In this document: piece by piece, positions 18,638 through 27,631 of the stretch
How the letters are laid out: each line of letters starts with the position of its first letter
Numbering within the stretch: position 1 is the first letter of the stretch
Origin: Dermatophilus congolensis
GTDB lineage: Bacteria; Actinomycetota; Actinomycetes; Actinomycetales; Dermatophilaceae
Assembly (NCBI RefSeq): GCF_900447215.1
Contig: NZ_UFYA01000001.1
Span: forward strand, 2,542,001-2,606,000
Direction of reading: 5' to 3'
DNA length: 64,000 nucleotides
Made by a program: the position numbers and the translations under genes
Notes under the pieces: generated by a model
What the model saw: only the letters and a program-made list of their open reading frames with translations
What the model was told of the DNA's origin: nothing
Database searches by the model: none

Positions 18638-20980
18638 TTACTCATCAGCTCCGCTGGAGAGCGTGATGGTGACTGTGCTTCCGCGGCTAGCTTGTGAGCC
18701 TGCCATTGGTGTGATCTGAGCTACGCGGCCGTAGTCAATGTTGTCCGAGGGCATTTTCTCGGAGTTGATCTTGACCTTGAAGCCTTCGCTTTCGAGTTGC
18801 TTCTTAGCCGAGTTCAGAGTCCGTCCCACTACGTCTGGGACCTCGGCGGTCTCGGAAGCAGGAGTGCCTTGTCCTGGTTTGTTGGGGTTTTGCTGGAAGT
18901 CGAGCTTGGGCATGCCTTTTGAGGCTTCGTTCATCACTGCGGTCCAGATCGGGCCAGCGAAGGTAGACCCGTATACGTGTGGTTGAGGCAGCTGCGCGTT
19001 GGGGCGTCCGACCCACGCGGCAGTGGCCAGCTGAGGAGTGAACCCGGCGAACCAGGTGTGCACACTCGCGTCGGCGGTTCCTGTTTTACCTGCCGCGACT
19101 CGGCCATCTGCCAGGGCCATCTGTTCACCGGTAGCTCCGGGAGAGATGACCGATTCAAGGATGCGGGTGGTGTCGTAGGCGACTTTTTGGCTGATTGCTT
19201 GACGACAGTTCGCGCCTCGAATAGGGAAAACTTTGCCGTGGAAGTCACTGACTTTCGTTACGGGGACCGGCTCACAGTATTTGCCGCCGGCTGCCAAGGT
19301 GGCGTAGGCCGAGGCCAGGGTTAGGGGAGAAGCGTTGTCTGCGCCGAGGATGACGTTGGGGACGAATTTGGTTCCGTACTTCTGCCCGTATCCGGTGTGT
19401 AGGCCCATCCTTCCCATGACATCGACGATGTTGCAGACCCCTACCTGGGAGGCCAGTTCCACGAAGGCAGTGTTCACGGATTTTTGGGTGGCTTTTTTCA
19501 AGCTCATGGGGCCGAACTCGTTGCCCTCGTGGTTCTTGGGCTGGAAGGGACGGCCAATGAAGCCACACTTGTTTCCACCAAGTTGGGAGACCGAGTAGGG
19601 CGTGTGGTTAGGAGGCACTTGAAGGACAGTGTCCGGGGACATGCCTTTCTCTAGAGCAGCGACTAGGTTGAAAGGCTTGGCAGTTGAACCGATCTGGAAA
19701 CCGCCGGAAGCCCCGTATTTGGCGTCTACGCTCCAGTTCACGGTGGTCTCTACGCCAGCTTCGCCAGAGCCTTGCCCGTAGTTGGTGTTTTGGGCGGTGG
19801 CAATAACTTTTCCAGTTCCGGGTTGTACAACAGCAACGGCAGCCCCGCGGCTCTTGCTGTCTTCTACGGGGGCGCGTTTGATGAGTTCTTCTCGGGCGAA
19901 GGCAGCGAGTTTGGGGTCAAAAGGTGTCTCGATTTTCAGCCCTTTGCGGTAGAGGGCATTGCGGCGGCTCTTGCGGTCTTTGCCCAGGGATGGCTGGTCC
20001 AGAAGCCAGTTGACGACGTATTCGCAGAAGTACGGGGACCCCGAGGCATTACAGGACTGTTTTGGCAGACTTGGTTTAAGTCCTAGGGGTGTGTTGATTG
20101 CTTCGTCGTGTTCTTCTGCGGTGATGACGTGAGAAGAAAGCATTCGGTCTAGTACGGCGTTGCGGCGTTTAAGTGTTTCTTCGGGGCGTTCGAATGGGTT
20201 GGTGTAGCTGGGGCGCTGCACTTGGCCTGCGATCATTGCGGCTTCGGGCAGGGTGAGTTTGGAAGCGCGTTTGCTGAAGTAGCGTTGCGCTGCAGCTTCG
20301 ACGCCGTATGCTCCTGCACCGTAATAGACGAGGTTGAGGTAACCCTCGAGAACTTGTTCTTTGCTGAGGTTGTCTTCCAGGGCGATGGCGTATTTCATTT
20401 CCTGGAGTTTGCGGACGATGCCAGCAACGCCGCCGCGTTCTAGGGCTGCCGCGACGCCAGCTTCGTTGTCGGATTTCAGGGCAGTGGTGACCAAGGTTTG
20501 GCGGACGTATTGCTGTGTGATGGTGGATGCGCCCTGGGTGTCGCCGCGCAGTGTGGCGAATAGGGCTCGGGCTACGCCTCGGGGATCAACGCCACTGTGC
20601 TCGTAAAAACGTTCATCTTCGATCGCGATCTGTGCTTTACGCATGATCGGGGCGATTTCATCTAGGGAGACCACTTGACGGTTGTCTTCGGCCAGGGTGG
20701 CGATGGTGGAGCCGTCTGCGGCCAGGATGCGTGTTTGTTGTGAGGCGGGGGAGGCCGTGAATTCTGCGGGCATGGCGTCGAACGAAGCCACGATGGATTT
20801 AGTGGCTAGACCGCCTGCTCCAACAACAGGCATGAAGATTCCTGCGACGAGGACTCCTAGAACAGTTGATCCGGCGACAACTCCACCCAGTAGACGGAAC
20901 GCGGAATGAAGCCCCTCGCGTTGCTCCGGCGCCGCATTCTGCTCGTGGTCAGACGCGGGGACGGTGGGGTCATTCGTCAT
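18638..20980 (-). CDS. ponA: Class A penicillin-binding protein with PASTA domain
   Basis: This 780-residue bifunctional enzyme polymerises and cross-links peptidoglycan. After a cytosolic tail and one membrane segment (about 35-60) come the GT51 transglycosylase with EDERFYEHSGVD and STITQQYVR, and the transpeptidase with SxxK in GSTAKPF, and KTGTAD. One PASTA domain ends the protein (EVPDVVGRTLNSAKKQLESEGF). The frame is open to 21073, but ATG at 20980 (MTNDPTVPAS) is preferred. It is divergent from whiB with a Crp-type operator between them, as is usual for the ponA2-whiB4/wblA pair in actinobacteria. Confidence 0.94.
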   Translation of the reverse strand: MTNDPTVPASDHEQNAAPEQREGLHSAFRLLGGVVAGSTVLGVLVAGIFMPVVGAGGLATKSIVASFDAMPAEFTASPASQQTRILAADGSTIATLAEDNRQVVSLDEIAPIMRKAQIAIEDERFYEHSGVDPRGVARALFATLRGDTQGASTITQQYVRQTLVTTALKSDNEAGVAAALERGGVAGIVRKLQEMKYAIALEDNLSKEQVLEGYLNLVYYGAGAYGVEAAAQRYFSKRASKLTLPEAAMIAGQVQRPSYTNPFERPEETLKRRNAVLDRMLSSHVITAEEHDEAINTPLGLKPSLPKQSCNASGSPYFCEYVVNWLLDQPSLGKDRKSRRNALYRKGLKIETPFDPKLAAFAREELIKRAPVEDSKSRGAAVAVVQPGTGKVIATAQNTNYGQGSGEAGVETTVNWSVDAKYGASGGFQIGSTAKPFNLVAALEKGMSPDTVLQVPPNHTPYSVSQLGGNKCGFIGRPFQPKNHEGNEFGPMSLKKATQKSVNTAFVELASQVGVCNIVDVMGRMGLHTGYGQKYGTKFVPNVILGADNASPLTLASAYATLAAGGKYCEPVPVTKVSDFHGKVFPIRGANCRQAISQKVAYDTTRILESVISPGATGEQMALADGRVAAGKTGTADASVHTWFAGFTPQLATAAWVGRPNAQLPQPHVYGSTFAGPIWTAVMNEASKGMPKLDFQQNPNKPGQGTPASETAEVPDVVGRTLNSAKKQLESEGFKVKINSEKMPSDNIDYGRVAQITPMAGSQASRGSTVTITLSSGADE

Positions 20981-21109
20981 GTAGTAAAGGTTACGTCCCG
21001 TCGGAGGTGGCGTCCCTTTTGGATGATGTCGTGTTGCGCCGCGGCAGTGGAGTAATAAGCCGAAATAGGCCATGCCTAGGCATCATTTATACCCCTATAA
21101 AGCGTTAAT

Positions 21110-21125
21110 TGTGATCCAGATCACA
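21110..21125. promoter_or_regulatory. Perfect Crp/GlxR operator between ponA and whiB
   Basis: TGTGATCCAGATCACA matches the Crp/GlxR consensus TGTGA-N6-TCACA exactly. The palindrome extends outward as GTTAA on both sides with a one-base offset. It lies 130 bp upstream of the ponA start and 158 bp upstream of whiB. A Crp-family protein is encoded at 26819-27499. Confidence 0.8.
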
Positions 21126-21282
21126 TTAACTCTAAGAGATGCTGGGGCACTCTCTCACAGTTCTGTCGCCTATGGGGACTTTCAGGGCAACCTGTATTGC
21201 AAATCCCTCCCAGTCTGTGTCTAAGATCGATTTCACAGCGCGAAGCGTCAACGCGGCCGCCAGCGTATTGAAGGGTTGAGTT

Positions 21283-21597
21283 GTGATTACTGAAACGCCC
21301 GAAACAACGTTCGAAGAGTCTATCGAGCATTGGTCGGCAAGGGCTTGGTGCAGGACCGTTAGTCCGGATGAGCTTTTTGTGGAAGGAAAAGCTCAACAAC
21401 GCGCTAAGAGGATCTGCCGCAATTGCGAAGTAGTCGTCGATTGCCTCGCAGAAGCCCTGGATGAGCGCATTGAATTCGGCGTTTGGGGAGGCATGACCGA
21501 ACGTGAACGGCGCAAGATGCTGCGCCTACACCCAGAGGTCACCGACTGGAAACGTGTCTTCGAAGATACCAATAGCACCGCCAAAGTGGCTGGCTGA
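21283..21597 (+). CDS. WhiB-family iron-sulfur regulator (WblA/WhiB4-like)
   Basis: The 104-residue protein has the four Cys of a WhiB [4Fe-4S] cluster: one in AWC (about 23), then CRNCEVVVDC (about 46-55), followed by the turn GVWGG and a basic DNA-binding stretch (ERERRKM). Such proteins bind sigma-A region 4 and respond to oxygen or nitric oxide. Divergence from a PASTA-containing PBP matches the whiB4-ponA2 and wblA loci. GTG at 21283 follows AAGGG. A perfect Crp operator lies upstream. Confidence 0.92.
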   Translation: MITETPETTFEESIEHWSARAWCRTVSPDELFVEGKAQQRAKRICRNCEVVVDCLAEALDERIEFGVWGGMTERERRKMLRLHPEVTDWKRVFEDTNSTAKVAG

Positions 21598-21682
21598 ATA
21601 TAACGATCACGCGAGTTACTGAATCCCAGATGTGCGATTAGCAGCGCTCGTTCTGTTCTGCGGAAATCGATAGGCTTGCTTC

Positions 21683-21841
21683 ATGAAAAAATGGGAATAT
21701 GCGACCGCGCCGATCATTCCGCACGCGACGCAGCAAATTTTGAACAACTGGGGTATTGATGGTTGGGAACTAGTCCAGGTCGTCACTACCGATACCGGAA
21801 ATCTCGTGGCTTATTTCAAACGTCCTCTAGAGGAGGACTGA
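21683..21841 (+). CDS. DUF4177 small protein
   Basis: A 52-residue protein (MKKWEYATAPII ... GWELVQVV ... VAYFKRPLEED). The pattern W-E-Y near the start, then GWELV and a closing YFKRP strand, is that of DUF4177. It ends two bases before the RidA start, with its last codons forming that gene's AGAGGAGG binding site, so the two are co-translated. Function unknown. Confidence 0.75.
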   Translation: MKKWEYATAPIIPHATQQILNNWGIDGWELVQVVTTDTGNLVAYFKRPLEED

Positions 21842-21843
21842 AC

Positions 21844-22311
21844 ATGAGTTCCGTTGAACAACGATTGCAAGAGATCGGCTTAGCCTTACCTGAAGTAGCA
21901 CTTCCCGTAGGTTCATACGTTCCCGCCAAAGCCGACGGACGACGTATCCACACCTCCGGCCAACTTCCTCTCGTCAATGGGGCCCTTCCCATCACAGGAA
22001 AAGTAGGTGCCGAGGTATCCGTTGAACAAGCACAAGAGCTAGCGCGAACCTGCGTGCTCAACGCCATCGCCGCAGTCAAATCAGTAGTGGGCGACCTCGA
22101 CCAGGTCCAGAGCGTTGTCAAAGTTGTTGGCTTCGTCGCCAGCGACCCAACATTCACCCAACAGCCCGCCGTCATCAACGGCGCCTCCGACCTGCTCGCC
22201 CAGGCCTTCGGAGACATCGGCGTGCATGCACGCAGCGCTGTTGGAGTGGCAGTCCTACCCATGGATGCCCCCGTCGAAGTCGAAATCGTCGTAGCACTAC
22301 GCGAGGAATGA
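21844..22311 (+). CDS. RidA family protein
   Basis: The 155-residue protein belongs to the YjgF/YER057c/UK114 (RidA) family, which hydrolyses reactive enamine/imine intermediates. It has the subgroup-typical TSGQLPLVNG (about 38) and the active-site Arg in HARSAVGVAVLP (about 130). ATG at 21844 follows AGAGGAGG. It overlaps the next gene by 4 bp (ATGA). The length and N-terminal extension suggest the LRA-type RidA often found next to a lactamase-fold gene. Confidence 0.9.
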   Translation: MSSVEQRLQEIGLALPEVALPVGSYVPAKADGRRIHTSGQLPLVNGALPITGKVGAEVSVEQAQELARTCVLNAIAAVKSVVGDLDQVQSVVKVVGFVASDPTFTQQPAVINGASDLLAQAFGDIGVHARSAVGVAVLPMDAPVEVEIVVALREE

Positions 22312-23108
22312 CCCTGCTCGAACAGTCACAAAGCCCCGGAAACGGAGCACCATCACCGTTTGTGACGGTGCTGCGTGCCCCGAACCCGGGGCCCATGACA
22401 CTCGAAGGAACCAACACCTACATCCTTCGCGCCCCAGGTAAAAAACACAGCATCATCATCGACCCCGGTCCCGCCGACCCCACCTACATCGCCACCATTC
22501 TCACCACCGCCACCAGCGACGAAGCCGAAATCTCTCACCTACTGCTCACACACCATCACGCAGACCACGCAGCCGCGATCCCCCTGATCGAAAAAGCCAC
22601 CGGCCTACAAGTCTTATCCATCGGCACCTCCACTCTCACCGACGGGCAAACACTGCACGCCGAGGGACTCACCCTGCACGTCATCGCCACCCCTGGCCAC
22701 ACAGCAGACTCCACAACCTTCCGACTCCACGAAGCACCCCTGCTATTCACCGGTGACACCATCCTGGGCCGCGGCACCACATGGCTGGACTACCCCGACG
22801 GAACCCTCACCGACTACCTACATACACTCCATCTACTCAGCGACCTCCTGCGAGACAAAGGCGAGCACACACTCCTGCCCGGGCACGGCCCCACGCACTC
22901 CTACACCGCCCCCATCCTGGACGCTTACATCCAGCACCGCACCGCCCGCCTGCGCCAAATCCGCGCTGCACGCGATAGCGGAGCTGGCACTGACATCGAA
23001 GCCATCACCAACATCGTCTACCGCGACCAACCCGAAAGCGTCCTAGCCGCAGCACGCATCTGCGTAGCAGCTCAGCTCGACCATCTCCGCCACCATGACA
23101 CCCTGTGA
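22308..23108 (+). CDS. MBL-fold metallohydrolase
   Basis: The 266-residue protein has the metallo-beta-lactamase metal motif LTHHHADHAAA (about 84-90), then ATPGHTADS (about 128) and FTGDTILGRGT (about 148), and LPGHGP, the full set of zinc ligands. It resembles the RNase-Z-unlike hydrolases close to LACTB2. It starts within the stop of the RidA gene. Substrate unknown. Confidence 0.88.
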   Translation: MTLLEQSQSPGNGAPSPFVTVLRAPNPGPMTLEGTNTYILRAPGKKHSIIIDPGPADPTYIATILTTATSDEAEISHLLLTHHHADHAAAIPLIEKATGLQVLSIGTSTLTDGQTLHAEGLTLHVIATPGHTADSTTFRLHEAPLLFTGDTILGRGTTWLDYPDGTLTDYLHTLHLLSDLLRDKGEHTLLPGHGPTHSYTAPILDAYIQHRTARLRQIRAARDSGAGTDIEAITNIVYRDQPESVLAAARICVAAQLDHLRHHDTL

Positions 23109-23174
23109 CCCACACCCTCTGTGAGCAGCAACAAATACGACTCCGCAGCCACCAAAACCACTGCTACGCTGAGA

Positions 23175-23325
23175 AAGCCAGTCGCCCACGGGGCCAGGGA
23201 ATCCGGTGCAAAACCGGAACTGACGCGCAGCGGTAAGGGAGACGGGCGGGGCACACACGCCACTGGAACACTCTGGGAAGGCGCCCCGCACCGAGGGACC
23301 CCAAGTCCGAATACCTGCTGGTGAT
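23175..23325 (+). promoter_or_regulatory. Cobalamin (B12) riboswitch
   Basis: Conserved blocks occur in order: AATCCGGTGCAAAACCGG-type P3/J region (about 23201-23217), CGCGCAGCGGTAAGGGAGAC, GCCACTGG, CTGGGAAGGCG, and AAGTCCGAATACCTGC (about 23303-23318). These are the diagnostic elements of the adenosylcobalamin riboswitch in its actinobacterial form. It precedes the BtuF-like gene by about 75 bp, in which GC-rich hairpins near 23318-23338 and 23360-23378 could hide the AGGAG site at 23389. Binding should lower expression of the importer operon. Confidence 0.92.
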
Positions 23326-23399
23326 CGCCCCGTCACCTGCGGGCGCGGATCGAGAATCAGGCCTCGCGACCCAGGCCCACCGGTCCCAGGAGCCACACC

Positions 23400-24377
23400 G
23401 TGCGCCCACACCCCCACCACATCACCATAGCCACCTGCATCCTCCTGCTTACCGCCTGTGCTAGCGCACCCACCACCTCCACCAACACCAGCAGCAATAC
23501 CGCACCCATTACCTTGACTAACTGCGGCGAAAAAATCACCGTCACCACCCCACCACGCAGACTCGTCACCCTCAACCAAGGCGCCACCGAAACAGCACTC
23601 GCCCTTGGCCTGGCCCCCCGCATGGCAGGCACCGCCTACCTCGACGACGCCATCGCCCCCACCTACAAAACCGCCTACACAACCGTCCCCGTCCTCGCCA
23701 AGGAATACCCCAGCAAAGAACAATTCCTCGCAGCCAAACCCGATTTCGCCTACTCCGCCTACGCCAGCGCCTTCACCGACAAAGCCGTCGGCACCCGAAA
23801 CGAACTCACCTCCGAAGGCATCAACACCTACACCAGCCCCTTCGGATGCCCCAAAGGCACCCCCACCGCCGAGGCCACCTTCGAAAACGGCTGGAACGAA
23901 ATCGCTGAAATCGCCAAAATCTTCGCCGTCACCCCCACCGCCGACGCCCTCATCACCACCCAGAAAAGACACCTCGACGAAATCCGCACCAAAGCCACCG
24001 GCAAAAACCACACCATCTTCTGGTACGACTCCGGCGACAAAACCCCCACCGTCGGCGCCGGAGCAGGCGGCCCACACCTAATCATGAACGCCGTCGGCGC
24101 CACCAACATCTTCGACAACCTTCCCGGAGGCTGGAGCGAAGCCTCATGGGAAAAAGTCGTCGCCGCTAACCCCGACGTCATCGTCCTGGCCGACGCCAGC
24201 TGGAATACCGCCGAAAAAAAGAAAAATCACCTCACCAACGACCCAGTCCTATCCCAACTCGACGCCGTAAAAAACAACCGATTCATCACAATCCCCTTCA
24301 GCGAAAGCACACCCGGAGTCCGCCTCGTCGACGGCGCCCGCTCCATCAGCAACCAACTCGCCCAACTCGACCAGTGA
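23400..24377 (+). CDS. Cobalamin ABC transporter substrate-binding lipoprotein (BtuF-like)
   Basis: The 325-residue precursor has a signal peptide with lipobox LLTACAS (Cys about 20) and the two-lobed helical-backbone fold of cluster A-II binding proteins: VTTPPRRLVTLNQGATETALALG, a central KPDFAYSAYAS block, then NPDVIVLADAS and a C-terminal lobe. These proteins bind iron-siderophores or corrinoids; the upstream B12 riboswitch makes cobalamin the likely ligand. GTG at 23400 follows AGGAG by six bases. The gene overlaps the permease by 4 bp (GTGA). Confidence 0.88.
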   Translation: MRPHPHHITIATCILLLTACASAPTTSTNTSSNTAPITLTNCGEKITVTTPPRRLVTLNQGATETALALGLAPRMAGTAYLDDAIAPTYKTAYTTVPVLAKEYPSKEQFLAAKPDFAYSAYASAFTDKAVGTRNELTSEGINTYTSPFGCPKGTPTAEATFENGWNEIAEIAKIFAVTPTADALITTQKRHLDEIRTKATGKNHTIFWYDSGDKTPTVGAGAGGPHLIMNAVGATNIFDNLPGGWSEASWEKVVAANPDVIVLADASWNTAEKKKNHLTNDPVLSQLDAVKNNRFITIPFSESTPGVRLVDGARSISNQLAQLDQ

Positions 24378-25405
24378 CCCGCTTCATCTACACCGCAGCC
24401 ACCCTCACCCTCCTCCTGGCTGCCAGCAGCATCATCGTCCTAGGAATCGGATCCGTCCCCATCCCACCTACCGACGTCATCGACGTGATTGCCCGCCGCG
24501 TCCACCTCATTCACGGCGACCACGTCACCATCTTCACCGACCGCATCATCTGGGAACTACGCCTACCCCGCATCATGGCCACCATCGCCGTCGGCGCCGC
24601 CCTAGCCCAATGCGGATGCATCCTCCAAGCACTCACCGGCAACGACCTGGCCGACCCCTACCTCCTGGGCATCTCCAGCGGAGCAGCCGTCGGCGCCGTC
24701 GCTGCAATCATCCTCGGCTGGACCATCCCCGGACTACCCCCAGCAGTAGCCACCACCGTCACCGCCTTCACCGGCGCAATCGCAGCTCTAGCCCTGGTTC
24801 TGGGTCTTGCCACCGGCCGCTCCGGCGCACTCCCACCCGGACGAACCATTCTCGCCGGAATAGCCATCAGCCAACTCGCTGGCGCATTCACCTCCTTCGT
24901 CGTCATGATCTTCGGCGGCTACTCTGGAGCCCGTGAAGTCATGACCTGGATGCTGGGCTCCTTCAGCGGCATCCGCGCACCACATGCTTGGCTCATCACC
25001 ATCACCACCCTGCTCGCCACCACAGCGCTCATCACCTCCGCCCCCGCCCTCGACGCCTTCGCCTTCGGAGAAACCTCCGCTCGCTCCCTAGGAATCCGCG
25101 TCGAACACACCCGCTGGGCACTCTTCACCGGATGCGCCCTACTGACCGCAACCACCGTCGCCACCGTCGGCCCCATCGGCTTCGTCGGACTGACCATCCC
25201 ACACATCATGCGCCTGATCATCGGACCAACCCACCGCCGCCTGCTCCCCGCATCCGCCCTCGCAGGCGCACTCCTGCTCCTGTGGTCTGACACCGCAGCC
25301 CGCGCGCTCAACCCCGGCCAAGAAATCCCCATCGGAGTCATCACCGCCGCTATCGGAGCCCCTGTCCTCGTCGCCCTCCTGAGAAACCACGCCCGCCACT
25401 CATGA
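24374..25405 (+). CDS. FecCD/BtuC-type ABC permease
   Basis: The 343-residue protein has about ten membrane segments and FecCD hallmarks: LRLPRIMATIAVGAALAQCG (about 57), GNDLADPYLLGISSGAAVGA (about 90), GPIGFVGLTIPHIMR (about 268). It forms the channel of a type II importer for cobalamin or a siderophore, and the B12 riboswitch points to cobalamin. The gene overlaps both neighbours by 4 bp, so stoichiometric translation is likely. Confidence 0.9.
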   Translation: MTRFIYTAATLTLLLAASSIIVLGIGSVPIPPTDVIDVIARRVHLIHGDHVTIFTDRIIWELRLPRIMATIAVGAALAQCGCILQALTGNDLADPYLLGISSGAAVGAVAAIILGWTIPGLPPAVATTVTAFTGAIAALALVLGLATGRSGALPPGRTILAGIAISQLAGAFTSFVVMIFGGYSGAREVMTWMLGSFSGIRAPHAWLITITTLLATTALITSAPALDAFAFGETSARSLGIRVEHTRWALFTGCALLTATTVATVGPIGFVGLTIPHIMRLIIGPTHRRLLPASALAGALLLLWSDTAARALNPGQEIPIGVITAAIGAPVLVALLRNHARHS

Positions 25406-26166
25406 ACATCACCACACGCAACCTCAGCTGGAACACTCACGGACGCGACATCGTCGCCCACCTCGACCTCACCATCCCAGCCGCCACAACCACCGCCATT
25501 GTCGGCCCTAACGGATGCGGAAAAACCACCACCCTTCACCTCCTCGCTGGCATACGCCGCCCCACCACCGGAAGCATCCACTTCAACGACGACGACGTCA
25601 CCCACATGCCACCACGCCACCGCGCCCGCCTCTGCGCACTCCTGGAACAACACCCCCACACTCCTCTAGACCTCACCGCCCGACACATCGTCGAACTCGG
25701 ACGCACACCACATCGCGGACGATGGCACAACCCCCACGACACCGACGCCGTCACCACCGCCATGCACACCGCAGGCATCACCCACCTCGCCGACCGAACC
25801 TGGCCCACCCTCTCCGGCGGAGAACGTCAACGCGTACAGCTGGCCCGTGCTCTGGCCCAAGAACCTCGCATCCTCCTGCTCGACGAACCCACCAACCACC
25901 TCGACCTACGCCACCAAATCAGCCTCCTTCACACCGTCTGCGCGTTGAACCTCACCGTCGTTGCTGTCCTGCATGACCTCGACCTCGCCGCCGCCTTCTG
26001 CGAACACATCATTGTCATGAACCACGGACGCATCATCGCCACAGGACCCACCCGCACCACCCTCACCACTGAACTCATCGCCGACGTCTTCGGCATCAAC
26101 ACCCGCATCCACCACGACGAACGCACCCACATCACCTGGACAGGACTTACCGGAAAACAACCATGA
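25402..26166 (+). CDS. BtuD/FecE-type ABC ATPase
   Basis: The 254-residue ATPase has Walker A GPNGCGKTT (about 35), signature LSGGERQRVQLARAL (about 135), Walker B ILLLDEPTNHLD (about 155), and an H-loop His in VAVLHDLDLAA. All motifs are intact, unlike the ABC ATPase at 11-12 kb. It drives the permease encoded just upstream. It overlaps that gene and the next by 4 bp. Confidence 0.92.
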   Translation: MNITTRNLSWNTHGRDIVAHLDLTIPAATTTAIVGPNGCGKTTTLHLLAGIRRPTTGSIHFNDDDVTHMPPRHRARLCALLEQHPHTPLDLTARHIVELGRTPHRGRWHNPHDTDAVTTAMHTAGITHLADRTWPTLSGGERQRVQLARALAQEPRILLLDEPTNHLDLRHQISLLHTVCALNLTVVAVLHDLDLAAAFCEHIIVMNHGRIIATGPTRTTLTTELIADVFGINTRIHHDERTHITWTGLTGKQP

Positions 26167-26825
26167 CCACACTCGTCCTTGTCACCATCGACCTCACCAG
26201 CCCCCACCCCGAGGCCACCATCAGCCACGTCGCCACTCACCTACACGCTCAGGTCGCCGCCCTCCAAGGCAACGACCACACCTCACTCACCCACACCCTG
26301 GACACCCTCGAAGCGCAAAACACCCAACAGGTGCTGCTCATCCCTATCACTTTCGACGCTGCCCCCACCGGACCCTCATGGGTACGCCGCGTGGCCGGAC
26401 ACTGGAAACGCACCCGCAACTCCAGCATGGACATCGACGTCATCACTAAGCCCGTACACGACCTAACCACATACAACCTCGACGAGCAGCCACGACGAGC
26501 TATCACCGGACAAGAAGCCCCACTACACAACCCCACCTGGGAACAACCACCACCCCACACCCATCACGTTTTGCTCTGCCGCGGGCCACGCTGTAACGCC
26601 CAAGGAGCCGACGCCATCGCCATCCGAATACGCGACGAACTACGCCACCGCGACCTGCACGACAACGGCGTACTCCTGACCCAAACCGGCTGCCTCTACC
26701 CCTGCAACCGCGCCCCAGTCATCGTCACCCACCCCGACGGAACATGGCATGGACCAGTCGACGAGGACGACATCCCCGTCCTCGTCGACCAGAACCTCAC
26801 CGAAGCAACACAACCGCCTCAGTGA
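26163..26825 (+). CDS. Chelatase-like N-domain fused to a thioredoxin-like 2Fe-2S ferredoxin domain
   Basis: The last gene of the B12-riboswitch operon encodes 220 residues. The C-terminal half (about 130-210) is a thioredoxin-like [2Fe-2S] ferredoxin: CRGPRC, then GCLYPC, and PVIVTHPDGTWHGPV, with four Cys in place. The N-terminal half (about 1-110) has the spacing of small CbiX-like chelatases (VTIDLTSPHPEAT, QVLLIPITFDAAPTG), but the metal-binding His of the usual HGS is missing, so this part is tentative. A role in cobalt or corrinoid handling, perhaps reduction of imported cobalamin, is inferred from context. It ends tail-to-tail with the crp gene, overlapping by 7 bp. Confidence 0.72.
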   Translation: MTTLVLVTIDLTSPHPEATISHVATHLHAQVAALQGNDHTSLTHTLDTLEAQNTQQVLLIPITFDAAPTGPSWVRRVAGHWKRTRNSSMDIDVITKPVHDLTTYNLDEQPRRAITGQEAPLHNPTWEQPPPHTHHVLLCRGPRCNAQGADAIAIRIRDELRHRDLHDNGVLLTQTGCLYPCNRAPVIVTHPDGTWHGPVDEDDIPVLVDQNLTEATQPPQ

Positions 26826-27499
26826 GCTCGACGGGTCAAACGCTCCACGTCGAGAAGTACCACCGCACGGGTCTCCAAACGGATCCACCCACGCGTTGCG
26901 AAATCAGCAAGCGCCTTGTTCACCGTCTCGCGAGAAGCACCCACCAACTGAGCCAACTCTTCCTGCGTGAGATCGTGCGGAACCAGAAGACCATCGTCGA
27001 TCTCTTGACCGAAACGGTGCGACAAATCAATGAGAGCCTTCGCCACCCGGCCCGGGACATCTGTGAAAACAAGATCAGCAAGAGAATCGTTCGTACGACG
27101 CAAACGACGCGCCAATGAAGCCAATAGCGCTGAAGCCACCTGCGGGTGATCAGGCAGGAACGCAGCCAGCTGCTCGTGCGTAAGACCAATCAGTTCCGTG
27201 TTGGCAATCGCTGTGGCCGTCGCGTTACGGTCACCCGGATCAAACACCGTCAACTCGCCCAAAAGCTCACCCGGGCCGAGCACAGCGACGAGGTTCTCGC
27301 GCCCATCGATGCTCGCGCGTCCGAGCTTGATCTTCCCGGAGACGATGACGTACAGACGGTCGCCGCGGTCGCCCTCACGGAAGAGGACTGAACCGCGCGC
27401 CACATGCGTCGAGGTCATCATCGACTGAAGTGCATGGACATCGGTGTCGCTCAGCGCCGAGAAAAGAGGCGCCTGCCTGACAAGATCGTTGAGAGCCAC
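26819..27499 (-). CDS. Crp/Fnr-family regulator (GlxR-like)
   Basis: The frame is open to 27607, but GTG at 27499 gives VALNDLVRQAPLFSAL, the family N-terminus, and a normal 226 residues. The cyclic-nucleotide-binding domain has GDRGDRLYVIVSGKI (about 43) and GELLGELTVFDPGDRNATATA (about 75), which matches cAMP-binding members. The helix-turn-helix is EELAQLVGASRETVNKALADF (about 180). Actinobacterial GlxR/Crp controls carbon, respiratory and resuscitation genes. A perfect Crp operator is found at 21110-21125 in this window. The position next to a MarP gene matches Crp loci in other actinobacteria. Confidence 0.92.
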   Translation of the reverse strand: MALNDLVRQAPLFSALSDTDVHALQSMMTSTHVARGSVLFREGDRGDRLYVIVSGKIKLGRASIDGRENLVAVLGPGELLGELTVFDPGDRNATATAIANTELIGLTHEQLAAFLPDHPQVASALLASLARRLRRTNDSLADLVFTDVPGRVAKALIDLSHRFGQEIDDGLLVPHDLTQEELAQLVGASRETVNKALADFATRGWIRLETRAVVLLDVERLTRRAH

Positions 27500-27631
27500 G
27501 AGGTAAGTGTGCCAGACCAGCGGTGTTCGTGAGCATGACGTGCATCGACACGAAAGCTCCCGAAAGCCCTGGCAGACAGCAAAAACTGAGGCGTTAACCA
27601 CAAACACGCCATAACGACGAGGGAGAATGTG

